From assembly GCA_944338265.1 (NCBI GenBank), contig CALVLO010000066.1:1-8181 (forward strand): a DNA stretch of 8,181 nt, in the 5' to 3' direction. Under the pieces are notes generated by a model. It was given only the letters and a program-made list of their open reading frames with translations. It had not been told where the DNA came from and did no database searches. This DNA comes from an uncultured Clostridia bacterium (GTDB lineage: Bacteria; Bacillota; Clostridia; Christensenellales; Borkfalkiaceae). Positions 6,124-8,181 of this stretch are shown here, one piece after another; positions within the stretch are counted from its first letter, which is position 1, and the number at the start of each line of letters is the position of its first letter. Position numbers and translations under genes: made by a program.

Positions 6124-6935
6124 TTTGCGATCTCCTCCGCAAGCTGCTCGGCGCTCAGCGTATTGGAAACGGGCATGCCCGCCGCCCGCAGGCGGTTGCA
6201 GATGACCCCGATGCGGGGCAGCGCCAGATTGTAGGTGACGAGTTCTTCCTGCCGCGCAAAGATCTCTTCGGGCTTGCCCTGCATCACGATCTCGCCGCGG
6301 TTCATCACGACGGCGCGGTCCGCAAGCAGCGCCTCCTCCATAAAGTGGGTGATGAGAACGACGGTGATGCCCTCCTCTTTGTTGAGGCGGGTCACAACGT
6401 CTACGATCTCCCGCCTGCCGCGCGGATCGAGCATGGCGGTGGACTCATCGAGCACAATGGCGCGGGGTTTTAAGGCGAGCACGCCCGCAATGGCAACGCG
6501 CTGCTTCTGCCCGCCCGAGAGGCGCGCGACCGTCGCCCCGCGGTATGCCTCCATACCGACGGCGCGGAGCGCAAACTCGATGCGTTCCCCGATCTCCTCG
6601 CGCTTCAGCCCCACATTCTCCGCACCGAACGCGACGTCATCCTCCACGATGGTCGCGACCGTCTGATTATCGGGATTTTGAAAGACGACGCCCACATTCC
6701 TTCTCGCCTCGAAGAGCGTCTTTTCGGTGAGCGGCGTACCGAAGACGGAGATAGCGCCTTCATCGGGCACGAGCAGCCCGTTGGCAAGGCGCGCGAGCGT
6801 CGATTTCCCGCTCCCGTTGTGCCCCAAGACGGCGACGAACTCCCCCTCTTCGACGGAAAAATTGAGTTTTTCAATGACGAACGGCCCCTCTTCTTCATAG
6901 CGAAAGGAGACGCCCGTAAATTCGATTGCCTTCAT
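6114..6935 (-). CDS. ecfA1: Energy-coupling factor transporter ATPase EcfA1
   Basis: This is the first ATPase of the ECF module and the first gene of the five-gene operon. It has 273 residues: Walker A GHNGSGKST (38-46), Q-loop VFQNPDNQ (84-91, Gln86), signature LSGGQKQR (139-146), Walker B AIVLDES (159-165) followed by AMLDPRGR (167-174), and H-loop His197 (THFMEEA). FQNPDNQ and the S-T-A-M-LDP segment are typical of EcfA1 rather than EcfA2. The C-terminal 40 residues match the family's dimerisation/regulatory tail. The ATG at 6935 gives the standard N-terminus (IEFTGVSFRY). GGGAGG lies only 3 nt upstream, and the -10 box is very close to the start codon, so the leader is predicted to be only a few nucleotides long. 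It is transcribed divergently from the lipoprotein gene. Confidence 0.96.
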   Translation of the reverse strand: MKAIEFTGVSFRYEEEGPFVIEKLNFSVEEGEFVAVLGHNGSGKSTLARLANGLLVPDEGAISVFGTPLTEKTLFEARRNVGVVFQNPDNQTVATIVEDDVAFGAENVGLKREEIGERIEFALRAVGMEAYRGATVARLSGGQKQRVAIAGVLALKPRAIVLDESTAMLDPRGRREIVDVVTRLNKEEGITVVLITHFMEEALLADRAVVMNRGEIVMQGKPEEIFARQEELVTYNLALPRIGVICNRLRAAGMPVSNTLSAEQLAEEIAKCV

Positions 6936-6946
6936 ATGCCTCCCAT

Positions 6947-6975
6947 ATTATACCAAATACAATGCCTTTTTACAA
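6947..6975 (-). promoter_or_regulatory. SigA-type promoter for ecfA1-ecfA2-ecfT-truA operon
   Basis: On the minus strand, TTGTAA (6975-6970) and TATAAT (6952-6947) are separated by 17 bp, with an extended -10 (TGGTATAAT). Transcription would start about 6-7 bp past the -10, near 6940, only about 5 nt before the ecfA1 ATG at 6935. The -35 matches the consensus at four of six positions. Confidence 0.75.
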
Positions 6976-7069
6976 TGAAAACGCTATGATAATTTTGAAA
7001 AACAAACTTTTTTCTGCCCCGTCTCCCCTCCCCCTCTGCCGCCAAGTAAAGTTTTTTTACACGATATCA

Positions 7070-7098
7070 TTGACAAAATTAAACGGATTATATAATAA
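7070..7098 (+). promoter_or_regulatory. Candidate promoter for the lipoprotein gene
   Basis: A perfect TTGACA at 7070-7075 is followed 15 bp later by TATAAT (7091-7096), or 17 bp later by the poorer TAATAA (7093-7098). The best -10 thus has a short spacer and the best spacer a weaker -10, so strength is uncertain. The -10 lies in the first copy of a 16-bp tandem repeat. It is the only good plus-strand -35 before the lipoprotein gene. Confidence 0.5.
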
Positions 7099-7112
7099 AC
7101 GGATTATATAAA
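7081..7112 (+). repeat. Tandem 16-bp direct repeat, two copies
   Basis: AAACGGATTATATAAT (7081-7096) is followed immediately by AAACGGATTATATAAA (7097-7112), matching at 15 of 16 positions. Each copy contains the 8-bp palindrome TTATATAA (7088-7095 and 7104-7111). The repeat covers the presumed -10 region of the plus-strand promoter, so it could be a regulator's operator pair or simply a slippage duplication. Confidence 0.9.
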
Positions 7113-7204
7113 ATGGTACTAATTCAAAAATACCCTTCACCAAACATTGTGCAAGCTATTTTACGACGATATTGCCGCCATGAGCCACTACGCATGAGAT
7201 CAAA

Positions 7205-7231
7205 AAGGAGCATCGTATGAAAAACGCATGA
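7205..7231 (+). promoter_or_regulatory. Ribosome binding site and 4-codon reading frame before the lipoprotein start
   Basis: AAGGAG (7205-7210) lies 6 nt before ATG at 7217, an ideal arrangement. That ATG opens a frame of only four codons (M-K-N-A) ending in TGA at 7229-7231, which overlaps the ATG at 7228 (ATGA). The lipoprotein frame itself has no Shine-Dalgarno at normal distance. Either ribosomes reinitiate at 7228, or one A has been lost from the A run at 7220-7224. With one more A the reading frame would run ATG AAA AAA CGC ATG into the lipoprotein. Confidence 0.7.
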
Positions 7232-7797
7232 TTTTTCCCATGCTCGCAATCAGCGCTCTGTTTGCACTTGGTTGTTTTACGGGCTGCAAGGCTTGTAGTG
7301 AGTTGTTTAACGAAAACACATTAGACCGGTACGAGATTTCTTGGCTCACAAAACCGGAAAACGCCTCAAACGAAAATGAGTACTTTTCCAACGATTACAG
7401 ACATTATGCCTACGAAGCAACCATCCCTTCGGAGGAAGCGTACCTTACCTATTGCCAAAACCTCATCGACCGTCTTCGTCTCGACGCCTATCACACAGGC
7501 TACTATGCAGACCGCTTTACCGCATATGATTTTTGGCTCGGCAGAACGGTGATCGTCATCTCGCCATCGCAAAATCTAAACGATTATCTGCAAATTTCCA
7601 ATGACGAAAATCTCCTCTCCTGCCATATTTATTATTCACGGTCGCCGTTGCAGCCATATGACGAATCTTACCACGGCTATCCGATCAAAAAATTACATCG
7701 TATCGCCATACGGTTTTATCGTCAGCCGAACGAAGGCTTTAACTTTCAGATCACGCTCAGACCGGGCAATTCCAAACTCCAATGCTATCGCCCGTGA
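7228..7797 (+). CDS. Putative small lipoprotein of unknown function, start possibly frameshifted
   Basis: The open frame encodes 189 residues. The N-terminus is a hydrophobic segment (MIFPMLAISALFALGC) followed by FTGC, consistent with a lipoprotein signal; the lipidated Cys would be Cys16 (ALGC) or Cys20 (FTGC), neither a perfect lipobox. The usual N-terminal Lys/Arg residues are missing in this frame but would be restored (M-K-K-R) by one extra A at 7220-7224, starting at the well-placed ATG at 7217. The mature part is rich in Tyr, Asn, Asp and Glu, with a probable helix at 67-85 (SEEAYLTYCQNLIDRLRL) and beta-like strands RTVIVIS (106-112) and KLHRIAIRFYR (155-165). No family was recognised. 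Codons are more AT-rich than in neighbouring genes, which hints at acquisition or weak constraint. It is flanked by its own promoter candidate and terminator, so it is probably monocistronic. Confidence 0.7.
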   Translation: MIFPMLAISALFALGCFTGCKACSELFNENTLDRYEISWLTKPENASNENEYFSNDYRHYAYEATIPSEEAYLTYCQNLIDRLRLDAYHTGYYADRFTAYDFWLGRTVIVISPSQNLNDYLQISNDENLLSCHIYYSRSPLQPYDESYHGYPIKKLHRIAIRFYRQPNEGFNFQITLRPGNSKLQCYRP

Positions 7798-7846
7798 GCT
7801 TGCGCCGCGCGATGCACCTATCAAACTTTCACGATCCCCACATGTC

Positions 7847-7881
7847 TTTCCGCCCGCGTTGTTGCGGGCGGAAATTATTTT
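7847..7881 (+). terminator. Rho-independent terminator after the lipoprotein gene
   Basis: A perfect 11-bp stem, TTTCCGCCCGC (7847-7857) with GCGGGCGGAAA (7864-7874), encloses a 6-nt loop and is followed by TTATTTT. It lies about 50 bp after the lipoprotein stop codon and just before the nifJ promoter. The minus strand lacks a matching T run, so it acts in the plus direction. Confidence 0.9.
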
Positions 7882-7912
7882 GCATTTTGTTGAATTTTTT
7901 CATGGATGGGGG

Positions 7913-7941
7913 TTGACTTGTCCGCAGAAAACATTTATAAT
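7913..7941 (+). promoter_or_regulatory. SigA-type promoter for nifJ
   Basis: TTGACT (7913-7918) and a perfect TATAAT (7936-7941) are spaced 17 bp apart. Transcription would start near 7948, giving a leader of about 67 nt before the ATG at 8015. This is the strongest promoter in the window by consensus match, in keeping with a highly expressed central-metabolism enzyme. Confidence 0.9.
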
Positions 7942-8014
7942 GAATATGTGCGTGCAAAGCGCCTGTTTTGCCGCAAAAAATTTATGGAAGAATTAAAATT
8001 TGGAGGTTACTTTG

Positions 8015-8181
8015 ATGACTAAGATGACGATTGACGGCAATACCGCCGCGTCGCACGTCGCGTATGCCTTCTCGGAAGTCGCGGCGATCTACCCCATCAC
8101 GCCTTCCTCCCCGATGGCGGAATCCGCCGACGAGTGGGCGACCCAAGGCAGAGTGAACATGTGGGGGCAGAAGCTCCGCAT
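8015..8181 (+). CDS. nifJ: Pyruvate:ferredoxin (flavodoxin) oxidoreductase, N-terminal part (partial)
   Basis: The first 55 codons of a gene that runs off the right edge. The peptide contains DGNTAASHVAYAFSEVAA and YPITPSSPMAE (26-36), the hallmark N-terminus of the homodimeric pyruvate:ferredoxin oxidoreductase, followed by WATQGRVNMWGQ. The enzyme oxidatively decarboxylates pyruvate to acetyl-CoA and CO2 while reducing ferredoxin, using thiamine diphosphate and iron-sulfur clusters. Full-length enzymes have about 1,170-1,200 residues, so nearly all of it lies outside the window. The start at 8015 has GGAGG 8 nt upstream; the next in-frame ATG (8024) is 17 nt away and less likely. It has its own strong promoter and follows a terminator, so it is a separate transcription unit. 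The symbol por is also used. Confidence 0.95.
   Translation, partial: MTKMTIDGNTAASHVAYAFSEVAAIYPITPSSPMAESADEWATQGRVNMWGQKLR

Noticed and set aside
6936..7069. Riboswitch for a vitamin upstream of ecfA1
   Set aside because: The promoter lies immediately next to the ATG, so the upstream spacer would not be transcribed into the leader. No conserved riboswitch core was recognised either.
6926..7111. 61-codon plus-strand frame in the divergent spacer
   Set aside because: It starts inside ecfA1 on the opposite strand, crosses the ecf promoter, has no ribosome binding site and no recognisable features.
7887..7905. Possible Rex (redox regulator) operator upstream of nifJ
   Set aside because: TTGTTGAA-TTTT-TTCATGG resembles the left half and spacing of a Rex site, but the right half departs from TTCAACAA at its outer positions. 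I do not count it as a site.

Overview
The window looks like chromosomal DNA from an anaerobic, fairly high-GC member of the Bacillota, most likely Clostridia. The reasons are a 5' fragment of pyruvate:ferredoxin oxidoreductase (an anaerobe's enzyme), the Gram-positive gene order ecfA1-ecfA2-ecfT-truA, SigA-like -35/-10 promoters with 17-bp spacers, strong GGAGG-type ribosome binding sites, and compact rho-independent terminators. I cannot name a genus. Most genes use C- or G-ending codons, which is why many long antisense shadow frames exist; I left those out.

Layout, left to right. Positions 3-203 hold the 3' end of a plus-strand gene of unknown function. It converges on a minus-strand unit made of mnmE (tRNA-modifying GTPase) followed 33 bp later by a LysR-family regulator gene. 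That unit has a good promoter at 2530-2558 and a terminator at 202-231. Next is a second minus-strand operon: ecfA1-ecfA2-ecfT (the energy-coupling module of an ECF vitamin/metal transporter), truA (tRNA pseudouridine synthase) and an unrecognised multi-pass membrane protein with a Gly/Tyr/Gln repeat tail. Its promoter is at 6947-6975 and its terminator at 2571-2601. Its genes overlap or nearly touch: 10 bp and 4 bp overlaps, then gaps of 11 and 15 bp. A divergent, AT-rich intergenic region (6976-7216) follows, with a 16-bp tandem repeat and a candidate plus-strand promoter. It leads to a small putative lipoprotein gene (7228-7797) with an odd start region, then a strong terminator. The last gene is nifJ/por (pyruvate:ferredoxin oxidoreductase), with its own near-consensus promoter, running off the right edge at 8181.

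How the genes fit together: two tRNA modification genes (mnmE, truA) lie in two adjacent same-strand units. EcfA1, EcfA2 and EcfT would form the shared ATPase/transmembrane engine that serves substrate-binding S components encoded elsewhere; none is in this window. I do not see a clearly new multi-gene system, CRISPR array, RNA gene or mobile element. The parts most worth a second look are the lipoprotein start (a 1-nt frameshift in an A run, or a 4-codon leader ORF with reinitiation), the 16-bp repeat upstream of it, the near-leaderless ecfA1 transcript predicted from its promoter position, a basic insertion in EcfA2, the non-canonical G4 motif of MnmE, and the repeat-tailed membrane protein in the ecf-truA operon.
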